DNA from: a virus
Length of the DNA: 46,116 nt
Reading direction: 5' to 3' (one strand)
Virus record (IMG/VR): IMGVR_UViG_3300010354_000150
Location: 1-46,116 of that record
Positions 24,601 through 34,819 of the stretch are shown here, piece after piece. The translations under genes and the position numbers were made by a program. The notes under the pieces were generated by a model that did no database searches, was not told the DNA's origin, and was given only the letters and a program-made list of their open reading frames with translations. Position 1 is the first letter of the stretch. Each line of letters opens with the position of its first letter.

Positions 24601-25107
24601 CAGTGGAAAAAGAAAAATAGTGCTGCTTTAAAAATGCCGTTACCGCAGACTACCGAAGAGCTGCGCGGCAATTTTAGAGACTTACTAAGTTACAAAATGA
24701 TGACCGACGAAGTTATCTTTCATCCTGTGAAATTTAAGCCGTTATTTGGTAAACTAGCAGATATAGAATTTCAAGCACAATTAAAAGTAGTAAAGAATCC
24801 TAAGAGCAAGCTCACTGACAACGAAGTTAAAAGTAAGGTTATAGCTGCTATAGACAAGTTTTTTACTCCCGGCAATTTTGGCTTCGGGGAAATCTTTTAC
24901 TTTACAGAACTAGCTGCTTATATCCATACTGCATTGAGTGTGGATTTGAACAGCGTGGTTCTTGTTCCTATAGGCACTGAAAGTAAATTTGGAACTTTAT
25001 TCCAAATTCAACCTGACAGAAATGAAATAGTCACTAGCGTGGCTACAGTTAACGATGTGATTGTAATCAACGAAATTACAGATAACAATATTAGGATTGG
25101 TAAATGA
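21616..25107 (+). CDS. 6: Baseplate wedge protein gp6 (expanded)
   Basis: 1163 aa versus 660 in T4. The N-terminus is clear gp6: IIYTSFKNAEFVSYDFDTLR, YTQNSEFIALLDLVAYVGQN, FRMDLNARENILDTAEKRES and MLSYKPKRIRAA. The C-terminal part (EELRGNFRDLLSYKM, then TVATVNDVIVINEI) fits the gp6/gpJ family. The extra ~500 residues in the middle include INNELFTYSGITGNTFTGVS near 592-611, a module shared with the next protein. gp6 dimers form the continuous ring that changes shape on tail contraction. It overlaps the next gene by ATGA. Confidence 0.9.
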   Translation: MPKAIRQDNLYGAEDWSIIYTSFKNAEFVSYDFDTLRDSMLNYMQVNYPEEFNDYTQNSEFIALLDLVAYVGQNLAFRMDLNARENILDTAEKRESVLRIARMLSYKPKRIRAAQGLLKVTSVQTTEQLVDSTGQSLSNKVVLWGSDPSELEYERFIRIINSAFADNNKFGTPVKRSVNTDNANIFEIYNFNNINLITNYPIGIRADGANLNFDLLPIDINSDGQLDQSEPDFNNAFSILYRNDGRGVGSAKTGFFMFAKQGYISSSTQYINNPVANTVINLDQTTNVTEDDFFVQSVDETGAVLKSWTRVPNLDFNNITLNDLTGSDKNLYEVIYADNDVTSIKFGDGTFSNVPTGYIRVWSRNAENQFIKVKPQDISSVDFEIQYVNADNQTHTLLMSLQLQENMVTGIPAETVDEIKNNAPEAFYSKNRMVTGDDYNGLLPTLNSDALIMKAENRTFSGHSRYVDLKDPTGRNRPLVEFADDGYLYKTEYQRNIFIPDDPARRTVDLLDEFIENRLNDIALVNFYYGKLNLLDLTDSTLFPLVKLGKTSHSSTLSSAIPATGAVTSITVANIAIATDPYNGFDADGGLLQINNELFTYSGITGNTFTGVSRTAQRSTAAAHASGTAVYKVLDYRWRVAYNDLNSSNGFISVSNASEQPAKVGYTSASPLRIVRPGSFVKFEYGPGDEYRWAAVLDVKGDGLGIQDLTGQYTGLLVNGMGPIEVNRSVTNTLDVLPTEDNPDTYRVASIIPAFPRVFDDASRAELLDLLDNKQSFAIKFNNLEPKWEVVTAPVDLYSDFDTANVETNWLMSLDYREGEGYILTLRQLDYVFGSQELMRFYNINFAASFNPGYKPLSNDTIKILTLNSNNKLVEQQSYRISGYYVYDDGYTDPSKVKVTPLDVDNDFLPDDPMHFINLVGSSSIKFASYDEGDFTYFIPDPTATGDDVVQTLSGTMNLPFKWHHLVDVDQTLDPSLTNIIDVYVLTKSYNDDFQQWKKKNSAALKMPLPQTTEELRGNFRDLLSYKMMTDEVIFHPVKFKPLFGKLADIEFQAQLKVVKNPKSKLTDNEVKSKVIAAIDKFFTPGNFGFGEIFYFTELAAYIHTALSVDLNSVVLVPIGTESKFGTLFQIQPDRNEIVTSVATVNDVIVINEITDNNIRIGK

Positions 25108-28100
25108 GTCGTCTAGGTAAAAAGCCAGCAGAAAAAATTGCAACAAAGGTAAAAAATGTAAACTTATTACCTAATATTTTCAATACAGAGCCTAACCAAA
25201 AAATGTTAGACTCTACATTGGATGTAATGACCAGCAAAGGTCAACTGTTGCCGTTTAAAGAGACTTATGGAAATAGAACCGCGACTAATAAAACCGACGA
25301 ATTTTTTAAAGTAGAAGCCGATCCTGTTCGTAGGGAAAGCCAAGCCAGTAACATGCTGGTATTAAAAAATCAAAATGGTGACTATCTCGACAAAGTAAGT
25401 TATCTAGATATTGAAAATTATTTTACTGTTAAGGGCGCCCGACTAGTTGACGGAGTATTGTTAGATAAAAATATTAATGTATTAAATCTGCCAGTGTCTC
25501 CTAGCATGATTACAGATTTTAACCTTTATTATTGGTTGCCTGACGATTTACCTGCATGCAGAATACATTTAAACTCGGCAAAGTTCGACATAGAAAATGA
25601 TCTAATCGGTCGTCAATATGTAACTGTACAGGATGACATCACCACAACACAGCTTCGATTACAAACTGGCATGGCTGTATATTTTACAGGTGTTGTAGAT
25701 GATTTTTATAAAACTACTGACTTGTCTTCACCTAGGATTTTCTTAGTCTATGGTGTCGGGGAATCAATTAAGTTAATTGAAAAGTCTCGACTAGAAAAAA
25801 GAATTCCATTAGAATACTTGTATAAAGTTCCTTATGACGACAACTTTACTAATGATTTGTACGATGGCACAAATTCAATTACTGACATTGAATATGTAGT
25901 ACAAGAAAATTACACAGTTAACGGCAATAACTGGCAAGTAGCCAATCATTGGTATCACATTAGTGTTATAAGAGCCGTTGCTAAATTTTTAAATATCACT
26001 GTCGAAACAATTGCACGCCCCGAGCTAAAAGCCAAGCGTCCCATTATTTGTTTTGATCGATCGATTAAGTTATTTGATTGGCCAACACAGGTTATCGCTG
26101 AAATTAAAACAATGCTACCTGGAGATAAAACTCGATACCAGGGTAAAACATTCGTAACTGACCTGTACGGTTACAATTTACAGCACGGCGACAAATTAGT
26201 ATTTGAAAATTTGCCAGGAATTTATTTGTGTACAGAAACAGGCACCGGGTTTGAATTTAATTACTCGGGTCATAGTGCTGAAGATGATGGTGCATTAATC
26301 GTTGCAGATAGTACAAAAAAATATCATCAGGTTGTATTTAAAAACGGCCGTTGGAAATTTGCACAAACTAAAACTGAAAAAAATCAAACACCAAAATTTG
26401 AATTTTATTTAAGCGACGGCACTGAATTAAGTTCTTACGCAGAAATTAATTATGCTGGTGCAACTGTTTTAGGATTTAAAGACGGCGACACTTTCGATCC
26501 AGTACTTCAACGCACAGTTGATGCATCCGGAATATTAATTGATAAGCCTTCAGTAACCGGCGAAATCAGTCCCCATCAATTAAAATTCAGCATCGATATA
26601 GACAGTGAATTTTTCTACCCAGATTCAACAACAGGAGAAAAAATTTACATACGCGGCCCATATGGCTACAAATATGATAATAAAATTATTCCCTTTTATC
26701 AACCTAGACTAGGACTGGATTTTACTAAGCAAATTCAAGATGTCTTAGTATCAAAGCCAGATGACGAAGCATGGTCAGCTAACATTGATCCAACCGTAGC
26801 AGGCTTTAACAAAATTCATGTGTTCTACGACAGTAATAATCAATACAAAATTTATTTTGAGCTTGAACGCTACGGTTTAGTTAAGTTTTCTACTAAGCGT
26901 TTCCATAACTTTAAGTATTTCAATGGTTTATATGACAACGAATATTGGGATCTAGCATCATGGAATCATGACGAAGATAGCTTGGAACAGATATTACCTC
27001 TAGTGTCCGGCGGCCGTGTGCAGATTATTTGTCATCAGTTACCTGAACCGATTACTTTTTATAAATCTGAGATTGTCAATAATATTACACGACCGGTTGC
27101 TTTACCTGGCAATATAATTTCAAACAATGGCATTACGAATGGTGTTATTGAATTAGATTTATCGTTTAGCATTTTGTCTGGCGGTAGCTATGTCGATAAT
27201 CCATTGTCAGCAACTGATACATTTTTGTGGTTTACCCTTGGCGGCCAATATCGAACAGCCGTAGTTAAATCTATCGAAAACTGGTACTTCATACAAAATG
27301 TATTTTTAATGGACTACAAAAAACCTTTATACGAAAACTACGACTATACTATAAGCGATTTTACAGAAGATGACGGCACTATTAGTTACTTTAAGAAAAT
27401 TACTGAAACTAATAATCTGTTCAAGAAAACTAAAGCAGGCGACAAATTAGGCATCAGTTCTATTATTGCCGACCCTGTTAGTCGCACAGCGCCGTTGTCA
27501 TTGACAGCTAATCCATTAAACGAAACTTTTGATGATCTGTCTTATTACAGTTTATTTGAACATGAAACAAATATCAAAGCCAACTCTGCTAACCATAGAA
27601 AATATATCGATCCTGAAACTCTATTGTTAACAGCGCAATTAGGCGGCGGCACCATTATCAAACACGGCGACACATTGTCCAAAGCGGCAATTACCGCAGT
27701 AAACTTGCCATATGATTTTAGTGAAATTGTTGTCAAGCAAGGCAAGCATTACGATATGTTTTTAACAAGATTAAAAGCAGAATTGGATAATGTTATTAAT
27801 AATAACGACTATAGTCAATATTCATCACTGGAGATTTTAAATCTTGCATTAAAAAATATTTACAATGTTATTGCCAGCGAGTCAATGTTTTGGTCGCACA
27901 GTAATATGATTGGCTGGGGGTCTGCAGGAACAGAGTATACTGAAGTAGACTTTACAGTAGACTCATCACTGGTAGTTAAATTAACCGATATTGATTTGTC
28001 AGACATTAGTCATCGTACCGGCCGTGAAACAATACTGCACATAACACATAATAACCGTGTATTAATTAGAAATGTTGACTATAGACTTACATCTAGAGTT

Positions 28101-31100
28101 AATAGAGACGAATATTCTCACATAAGATTTGCAGCAGCATTTGATGGCGCCGAAGTAAACATCAAACAGTGGTACAGTGATTTTAAATCTCTAGTGCCTG
28201 CAAGTTTAGCTAAAATTGGTCTGACTCCAGTTTATCGTCCTGAAATCTATCTAGACGGCACTTACTACAGCAATGCTTACTTTTTAATTAGACATGACGG
28301 CACAAGATATTATTTACAAGACGGTGTTGACAGCAATCAGTATCCTGTCAACTTAGTTGATCAGTATCTTTATGAATATGAAAAAGCAGTTTGGAGCAGC
28401 ATCGCTCGAGATGTAGAACAGAATAATCAAAGAGAATTACTAGAAAATCAACCAGGCTATTTTAGACAGCGTGCTAAATCATGGACAGAATCCAGAGAAG
28501 TTGTTAACAATGAAACTAGACAATGGTTAATTGAAAACAATATCTTTACTATGAACAATAGTGCAGCCGATGCTACCAATGGATTTACACTAAGATATCA
28601 ACTAGGCACCGGCGACGGCGATGTAGTTGTTGGGTCATGGCGTGCTATTTACAAGTATCTATACGACACTGACAGACCTCATAGCCATCCTTGGGAAATG
28701 CTAGGGTATAGTGTTAAACCAGACTGGTGGGATATATTCTACAGTTGGACAGTTGGCTGGAAAAGAACTCTATTAGAAAAAGCATTACGAATCGGTAATG
28801 TTGCTAATCCTATACTTGGAACTACAAAGAATTATCTAACTTTACGCAAAGACATTTTAATTGGTCCGATTGTTGATGGTACAGGAAATACTTTAGAAGT
28901 AACAGAAACTTATCTGCCAGGATTTGACTATACTGGCGGCGTTATTCGAATTAACGACGAGTTTTTTACCTATACTGGTTTCGATTCATCTGCTGGTTAT
29001 ACTAAATTTCTCGGAGTGCAAAGAGCGATTTATAATTCTACACCAGTTAGACATAGAATTAATTCTACAGTGAGACAAGTAGGATTTATAGAATCAAATC
29101 CAGCATTTGCTAGAATAACTGATGTTGCTGACCCTGAACGATTCCCGGTAACATCAACCGGCGATTTGATGCCACCATTGGATTTACCATGGTTGAATAT
29201 TGATGTGCTAGATGTTGATTCGGACTGGACATTGGGAGATATTGGCTCAATAGAACATGTATTTTTAAATAGCCAGCGCGGCCTTGCTGCCGAAATCAAA
29301 CGACTATACTTGATGTCTCCTGCACAGTATGTAAACTTAAACTGGGTGCCTGGCCAGACTATAACTAATGCTTGGAAAAACAAGATCGACAGAACCACTG
29401 AATTCTGGTTAAACGGCAAAATTGAGCATGATTATCATAGAAAAGTTGTCGACGACCAGGTTACATACACTGGTGGTATGGAAAGTTTGTTCATTGAGTT
29501 CTGCGTGTTAAACAACAAAGACTATGAAACCGGTGTCATTGGCAAGTTTTATAATCCGGAAGTTAAGAAAGAGTTTTTATTAAACGGCTTTGCTAATAAA
29601 GAGAATGTTAGAATTCAAAGTACTAGCTTGAATAATAATCACAGTACTTTGTTTGTTCCGGAAGAAAATTATAGTGTACGCACAGTTAAACATTATACTG
29701 AACGCGAAATGTACTCTTCGGCTATAAGAATCATTTACAATGACAGCGGTTATAGTATTAATGGTTTTGTTGCCGAAGCCGGCATGTTCCCTTATTTTGA
29801 ACCTGCAAGCGGATCACCCTCTGTGTCTAGATCTATTGGCAATACTACTTTTAAAGAAAAAACAAGCTATGGAAATGAAGTCAGGTACATCGAATACGGC
29901 ACTATAATTTCTAATAGACAAGAAATTTATGATTTGCTAATTGGTTATGGAAAATATTTAGAAAGCATTGGTTTTGTTTTCGAAGAACCCGAAGCCGGCG
30001 ATATCAATGATTGGCAACTAGCTGCTAAGAAGTTTGTATTCTGGAGTAATGATAAGTTAAAGCCAGGTAGCTATATCGACTTAAATCCTGGTGCCGATGC
30101 AATTATCATTCGAGGAGTATTAGGCCAGCTAGATAACTTAGAAGGTACTAATGAAAATGTCGGCCAGATAGTTAATAGACTTGGTCAGCCTTTATTCAGT
30201 AAAGACCTACTAGTAAAAAGAGAAAGCAATGCTTTAACTATTAAAGCTAAAAATAAGTCCAATAATATCTATGGAATTAAACTAAGCTTCTCTGCCTACG
30301 AGTCTGTGGCACATCTAGATCCTGCTAGCGAGTTTAATGACATTTATTTTGATCCAGCCCGCTGTGTTAATAAATTAAGTTTTATATTAGGCGGAAAAAG
30401 GAGCCAAGATTGGGACGGCACATATTTTGCACCAGGTTATGTATTTAATGAACAGCAGTTAATGCCTAACTTAGATACAATGTCTGATTTAGGCCGAGGC
30501 CTTCTTGACATTGAAAATACTATATCTGATTCTACTATTGTCGAAGCCAGTAGAAATCAGTTCGGCTTGAATAGAAATCCTGAACTTCGCCAATTATTCT
30601 TATTAGAAGACAATGAAGTTTCTTTCAAGAATGCTATCACTTTTAACAAAGGTAGTAAGCGAGTTTTTGATAGCCTACAGCCATTAACTCATCCCAGTGG
30701 TAGTTATACTGTTCCCTACGAAGAATATATGGTTCGTACCGGTGAAATGGGCAATGTAGAAAATATCGAATATTATGAATTTGAATTAAGCTCGGCCGAT
30801 ATACAGTCAGATACTCAGCTAATCAAGTTTACTGACTCTATAGATGTCGACAACAATATACTACAGATTAAATCTAACAGTAATCGTTGGGTACATCGTC
30901 CATATAATAAAAATTTAGAATTTGATTATCTAGATAGATCATACGCTGATTTAAAAACAGCAGGCCCGATTATAACAGGCGACACTGATTATTCTGTAAA
31001 TAACTTAACTGAACTAGAGAATCTTTATGAAGAGCTCGGCGACATATGGAATATAAATCCGTTCTTTGCACAGTCATCTTATAAAGTCAATAGTCTTGTT

Positions 31101-34100
31101 CGTTACGACGGTGTACTGTATTTTGCCAGTAAAGAACTTAGATCCGATCAATGGACATCGTTAACTAATGTAGCAATTATTGGTACTGGCGGTCAATTCA
31201 GTTGTGATTCTACAATTATCAAAGTCGGGCAGTTTGTTTATATTAGCGGAACCTTATCCGGTTCCGGTGCAGGCACTATATCTGGTTATGCTAATACTGC
31301 TAAAAAATATTGGGTCGTGTCAACGAACGGATACAATCAATTCGTATTATCCGAAACCCAGGGCGGTTTAGCAGTAACAACTACTGCTGGCAAAACAACA
31401 GGTCTAAAATTTAATGATGTTCAAACAATAATTAACGACCACTTTGTTGAAATTGACGAACCATGGTTGCCAAACATTTATGTTCGTAATTACTATAGAC
31501 CTAATCCCAACCTTACTAGCAGCGATCGCAGTGCCTTTAGTCCCGGCACTTGGCAAGTTTTACAAATGATTGATCGACAGCTAGGTGTTGTGGAAGCCTG
31601 TCCAGGTATTACAGATATCAGCAAAGCTCGCATCACTGTTAATAAACACCATAATTTAGAAGCAGGCGATTATGTTGTAATAGTAAATGCCAATACCGAA
31701 GGGTCGAGCGTCAACGGTATATGGCAAGTAAATGCTGTTGACCTTGATAATCCTACTAGATTCTTTGTCGATACTAGAATCGTAGAAAATATTAAAACGG
31801 GTAAAGTATTTTTATTAAAGCCAATACGCTTTAAAAATAACCTTGAATTATCACTAGCTACTGGTTCCTCGGCTGACGAAAATAATTATGTATGGAAAAA
31901 GAAGTATAATCCTTTTACTAATATCATTGGATCGACTGCCCTAGAATTAGTGCCAAGTCCTAGCGGATATGACAGAACATATCCTATTGTTATTGTTGAC
32001 GATGGTTTAACTGCAAATCCACCCGCAGCAACTTATGATTATGGCAACTACAAAGTTTATTCTATAATAGACGGCGTAGTTAGTGCAACACCTGTTAAAC
32101 AAGAAACGCTACCTGTTGATCCTAGTACTATCGAACATCTTGTAGTCTATGACTATGTTCAGAACAAAACAGTAGCTAAATTAGAATTATTTGATCCTAA
32201 GAAACTACTAATACCTGATGTACTTAAAAAAGACATCGATGTTATTAGTCGTGTAGATCCGGCCAAATATAATCGCACAACTGATCCTTTCAAGAGCATC
32301 TATACCAGTTTAGGCTGGTACGAAGAATTTGTGGGTCGTCGTTGGTGGGATACTAGTACTACAGTTTTCAATGACTATGAAAGCGTTGATGAAATCACTA
32401 GATCTAAATATTGGGGTACAACAGTTGATAATCAACTGCCAGAGATCTACGAATGGACTAAGAGTACAGTACATCCTAGCCAATGGGCAGCTTTAGTTGC
32501 CAGCAAAGAAACAGTATTTGGTCAGTTAGCCACTGGCGAAGTTTATATAGATCAAACTTTAAACACAGACAATTATCACTGGGTCGAGGAAACTGACTAT
32601 GTTAATGGCCGTGCATATACAACTTATTATTTCTGGGTTAAGAATAAATCAACAGTCGCCACAGAAATACAAGGTCAAAGAGTTTATACAGTAGAACAAT
32701 TAAGTAAAACAGTTCTAAACCCTAGCAGTTTAGGAATTGCTTGGTGGGCGCCAATCACAGGAAACACTATTTTAGTTAAAGGAATCGAGCCTTACCTAAA
32801 AAGTTCTAGTACTGTGTTACAAATTAAAAAGAAATCCAAGGGCGAAGAAAAACATCAGCAATGGTTATTTGTTAGCGAAAACAACACAGTAAAAACAATA
32901 CCCGAGTGGATACATCGTAGATTCCGTGACAGTATCAGCGCACATATTTTCTATCAAATAGTAGATACATACCGCAGCTGGGAACCTGACGAAGTTTATA
33001 ACCAATCTGATATTGTTATGTATGGCGGTGGAGCAGTTCGCTTCTTTAGCTGTAAAATCAATAATTTAGTAGGTGTGCCTCCGCTAACATCGTCGGGTCA
33101 GGTTGATACAATTCGCTGGCAACCATTGCCGGATTTATTTGAATATTTGCCCGATGAACGCGGCACTTGGGATGGCTACTTCTGGGATCGTATCGGCTGG
33201 GAGTGGGATGAAAACAACAAGTTCTATTATTATAGAGAAAAATACATTCCCGATCAACAAAACTTACATCCATTTAATAGATTAGGTAACGAAGTTCGCC
33301 CTTATCCTAAAAACTGGTTCGATGATGTAGTTGAAGCTCGTAGAGTGTTTATTAAAAAACTCAATGAAATCTTACTAAACATCAATGTAACTGCTTTACC
33401 AGCTTGGCCTACTACACGGCTAAAGGACACAGAGTACACAGTTGGCGACGAAACTTACGACATGAATCAGTACTGGCAATATGTTGATTATCGCAGTAGC
33501 GACTATGATTCAGCAAAAGCAATTGACACTGTAATAAATGGTTTACCTGGTCTTTATACACTGTCGATTAGTGCCGGCAGCTATGTTAAGATAGTTAACA
33601 GTTCTACGGATTATAGCATTTATCGCAAAAACGATGACGGTAGTTACGAAATAATATATAAGAAAAACGGAACTATTCAGTTCCTCGAGGACATATACAG
33701 CGAATCTAGCCTTAGCCAATGGGACGGAATAGCCTGGGACGAAACTGGCACCGGTTGGGACAATGACATTAACTCAGTATATAATGCCATAGTTGACAGT
33801 CTCAGAGAAGAAATATTTGTAGGTAATAATATGAATTATTATTCGATTATTATTTGCAGTATGTTTAGATATGTATTGTCAGAGCAAGTTAATGTAGATT
33901 GGCTAGCTAAATCTAGCACAATTGAACCTGTGAACTTGATATCTAAGTCAATTGAGGCCAACAACTACTTGAAACGAGACGAAGTAACTGTATTGTTAGA
34001 GTTCTTTAATAGTGTCAAGTCTTATCATGATAAGATACGCAGCGCAACCATTAACAAAGAAGTTCGTGAACAGGCAGATATTGAAGTGGCTGAAACTATC

Positions 34101-34241
34101 GTAGTTCGAGATACCCCGACATTCTCAACCACAGGTTCGACGGCCGATATTCCAGTAGAAATAACCGGCGGAGTATATGTTTCTGTGTCGTCATTGGGCT
34201 CAAATGTTGATATTCCAGTGTCGGTGACCAGCAGTCAATGA
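25104..34241 (+). CDS. Giant baseplate wedge protein in gp7 position
   Basis: A 3045-aa protein (T4 gp7 is 1032 aa), translationally coupled to gp6. The N-terminus (LLPNIFNTEPNQKMLDSTLD, then GNRTATNKTDEFF) recurs in large baseplate proteins of marine T4-like phages. Long beta-rich regions rich in Tyr, Trp and Asn follow. A module INDEFFTYTGFDSSAGYTKF then LGVQRAI (about residues 1284-1310) matches one in gp6. Trp-rich repeats such as DRIGWEWDEN and WDGIAWDETGTGWD suggest carbohydrate-binding or short structural repeats near 2690-2890. The C-terminus has paired repeats STADIPVEITGG / SNVDIPVSVTSS. The gp7 role is inferred from synteny, gp25-gp6-this gene; a gp7-gp8-gp10 fusion is possible. 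Confidence 0.6.
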   Translation: MSRLGKKPAEKIATKVKNVNLLPNIFNTEPNQKMLDSTLDVMTSKGQLLPFKETYGNRTATNKTDEFFKVEADPVRRESQASNMLVLKNQNGDYLDKVSYLDIENYFTVKGARLVDGVLLDKNINVLNLPVSPSMITDFNLYYWLPDDLPACRIHLNSAKFDIENDLIGRQYVTVQDDITTTQLRLQTGMAVYFTGVVDDFYKTTDLSSPRIFLVYGVGESIKLIEKSRLEKRIPLEYLYKVPYDDNFTNDLYDGTNSITDIEYVVQENYTVNGNNWQVANHWYHISVIRAVAKFLNITVETIARPELKAKRPIICFDRSIKLFDWPTQVIAEIKTMLPGDKTRYQGKTFVTDLYGYNLQHGDKLVFENLPGIYLCTETGTGFEFNYSGHSAEDDGALIVADSTKKYHQVVFKNGRWKFAQTKTEKNQTPKFEFYLSDGTELSSYAEINYAGATVLGFKDGDTFDPVLQRTVDASGILIDKPSVTGEISPHQLKFSIDIDSEFFYPDSTTGEKIYIRGPYGYKYDNKIIPFYQPRLGLDFTKQIQDVLVSKPDDEAWSANIDPTVAGFNKIHVFYDSNNQYKIYFELERYGLVKFSTKRFHNFKYFNGLYDNEYWDLASWNHDEDSLEQILPLVSGGRVQIICHQLPEPITFYKSEIVNNITRPVALPGNIISNNGITNGVIELDLSFSILSGGSYVDNPLSATDTFLWFTLGGQYRTAVVKSIENWYFIQNVFLMDYKKPLYENYDYTISDFTEDDGTISYFKKITETNNLFKKTKAGDKLGISSIIADPVSRTAPLSLTANPLNETFDDLSYYSLFEHETNIKANSANHRKYIDPETLLLTAQLGGGTIIKHGDTLSKAAITAVNLPYDFSEIVVKQGKHYDMFLTRLKAELDNVINNNDYSQYSSLEILNLALKNIYNVIASESMFWSHSNMIGWGSAGTEYTEVDFTVDSSLVVKLTDIDLSDISHRTGRETILHITHNNRVLIRNVDYRLTSRVNRDEYSHIRFAAAFDGAEVNIKQWYSDFKSLVPASLAKIGLTPVYRPEIYLDGTYYSNAYFLIRHDGTRYYLQDGVDSNQYPVNLVDQYLYEYEKAVWSSIARDVEQNNQRELLENQPGYFRQRAKSWTESREVVNNETRQWLIENNIFTMNNSAADATNGFTLRYQLGTGDGDVVVGSWRAIYKYLYDTDRPHSHPWEMLGYSVKPDWWDIFYSWTVGWKRTLLEKALRIGNVANPILGTTKNYLTLRKDILIGPIVDGTGNTLEVTETYLPGFDYTGGVIRINDEFFTYTGFDSSAGYTKFLGVQRAIYNSTPVRHRINSTVRQVGFIESNPAFARITDVADPERFPVTSTGDLMPPLDLPWLNIDVLDVDSDWTLGDIGSIEHVFLNSQRGLAAEIKRLYLMSPAQYVNLNWVPGQTITNAWKNKIDRTTEFWLNGKIEHDYHRKVVDDQVTYTGGMESLFIEFCVLNNKDYETGVIGKFYNPEVKKEFLLNGFANKENVRIQSTSLNNNHSTLFVPEENYSVRTVKHYTEREMYSSAIRIIYNDSGYSINGFVAEAGMFPYFEPASGSPSVSRSIGNTTFKEKTSYGNEVRYIEYGTIISNRQEIYDLLIGYGKYLESIGFVFEEPEAGDINDWQLAAKKFVFWSNDKLKPGSYIDLNPGADAIIIRGVLGQLDNLEGTNENVGQIVNRLGQPLFSKDLLVKRESNALTIKAKNKSNNIYGIKLSFSAYESVAHLDPASEFNDIYFDPARCVNKLSFILGGKRSQDWDGTYFAPGYVFNEQQLMPNLDTMSDLGRGLLDIENTISDSTIVEASRNQFGLNRNPELRQLFLLEDNEVSFKNAITFNKGSKRVFDSLQPLTHPSGSYTVPYEEYMVRTGEMGNVENIEYYEFELSSADIQSDTQLIKFTDSIDVDNNILQIKSNSNRWVHRPYNKNLEFDYLDRSYADLKTAGPIITGDTDYSVNNLTELENLYEELGDIWNINPFFAQSSYKVNSLVRYDGVLYFASKELRSDQWTSLTNVAIIGTGGQFSCDSTIIKVGQFVYISGTLSGSGAGTISGYANTAKKYWVVSTNGYNQFVLSETQGGLAVTTTAGKTTGLKFNDVQTIINDHFVEIDEPWLPNIYVRNYYRPNPNLTSSDRSAFSPGTWQVLQMIDRQLGVVEACPGITDISKARITVNKHHNLEAGDYVVIVNANTEGSSVNGIWQVNAVDLDNPTRFFVDTRIVENIKTGKVFLLKPIRFKNNLELSLATGSSADENNYVWKKKYNPFTNIIGSTALELVPSPSGYDRTYPIVIVDDGLTANPPAATYDYGNYKVYSIIDGVVSATPVKQETLPVDPSTIEHLVVYDYVQNKTVAKLELFDPKKLLIPDVLKKDIDVISRVDPAKYNRTTDPFKSIYTSLGWYEEFVGRRWWDTSTTVFNDYESVDEITRSKYWGTTVDNQLPEIYEWTKSTVHPSQWAALVASKETVFGQLATGEVYIDQTLNTDNYHWVEETDYVNGRAYTTYYFWVKNKSTVATEIQGQRVYTVEQLSKTVLNPSSLGIAWWAPITGNTILVKGIEPYLKSSSTVLQIKKKSKGEEKHQQWLFVSENNTVKTIPEWIHRRFRDSISAHIFYQIVDTYRSWEPDEVYNQSDIVMYGGGAVRFFSCKINNLVGVPPLTSSGQVDTIRWQPLPDLFEYLPDERGTWDGYFWDRIGWEWDENNKFYYYREKYIPDQQNLHPFNRLGNEVRPYPKNWFDDVVEARRVFIKKLNEILLNINVTALPAWPTTRLKDTEYTVGDETYDMNQYWQYVDYRSSDYDSAKAIDTVINGLPGLYTLSISAGSYVKIVNSSTDYSIYRKNDDGSYEIIYKKNGTIQFLEDIYSESSLSQWDGIAWDETGTGWDNDINSVYNAIVDSLREEIFVGNNMNYYSIIICSMFRYVLSEQVNVDWLAKSSTIEPVNLISKSIEANNYLKRDEVTVLLEFFNSVKSYHDKIRSATINKEVREQADIEVAETIVVRDTPTFSTTGSTADIPVEITGGVYVSVSSLGSNVDIPVSVTSSQ

Positions 34242-34263
34242 AATTTTTAAGGGTTATTTTTTA

Positions 34264-34271
34264 TATAAATA
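34264..34271 (+). promoter_or_regulatory. T4-type late promoter
   Basis: An exact TATAAATA 21 nt before the ATG at 34293, with AAAGGAA at 34281-34287 as Shine-Dalgarno. It starts a second late unit for the peripheral tail genes. Confidence 0.7.
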
Positions 34272-34292
34272 AATATTGGTAAAGGAATTACA

Positions 34293-34814
34293 ATGCTTTT
34301 TTCTTCGAATGTGGGCCAAGGCCTTGCTGAAAATACTTTTGTTAACTTGAAAATTATGCTAGTCTACGAAGGTAGCCAACCTAACATTCTGGATTTTGTT
34401 GTTAATTTCAATGATTATAAGTGGACAGGCAGCAAAGTATTGCAGGCGTATGTAAATGTTGATTTATTAGGCTCTTCGTTTAGTGCAAAAAGATATAGAA
34501 TTGCAAAAAACAGTGCTTCCGGTACTGACTACGGAGCTTTTTCTAAAAAGTCAGGAACAGCAGCGTGGGCAGTTTTAATACACGAAGATCTTATCAGCGT
34601 TGACAACTCCAATAGGCTTATCAGTGTTGATTCATCCAGTGGAACAATAAATTTTCTAAGAAATATTACTGACACAGATGCTTTTATGATAGTTCCTGTA
34701 AGTAATCTGTCTGATAATGGCGTTTTACGATTCAGTAATCTAAACTTTACTCATCCGCATGTTTCGGGCAGCGATGCAATTGAAACATTTGTTCTAGAAT
34801 TTATAAGCGAATAA
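34293..34814 (+). CDS. Probable virion structural protein
   Basis: A 173-aa beta-rich protein with no cysteines or charged helices: QPNILDFVVNFNDYKWTGSK, RYRIAKNSASGTDYGAFSKK, FMIVPVSNLSDNGVLRFSNL. The composition and setting between the giant wedge protein and the modular protein suggest a small tail or fibre-attachment subunit. I do not recognise the family. A consensus late promoter and Shine-Dalgarno precede it. Confidence 0.6.
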   Translation: MLFSSNVGQGLAENTFVNLKIMLVYEGSQPNILDFVVNFNDYKWTGSKVLQAYVNVDLLGSSFSAKRYRIAKNSASGTDYGAFSKKSGTAAWAVLIHEDLISVDNSNRLISVDSSSGTINFLRNITDTDAFMIVPVSNLSDNGVLRFSNLNFTHPHVSGSDAIETFVLEFISE

Positions 34815-34819
34815 TATAA

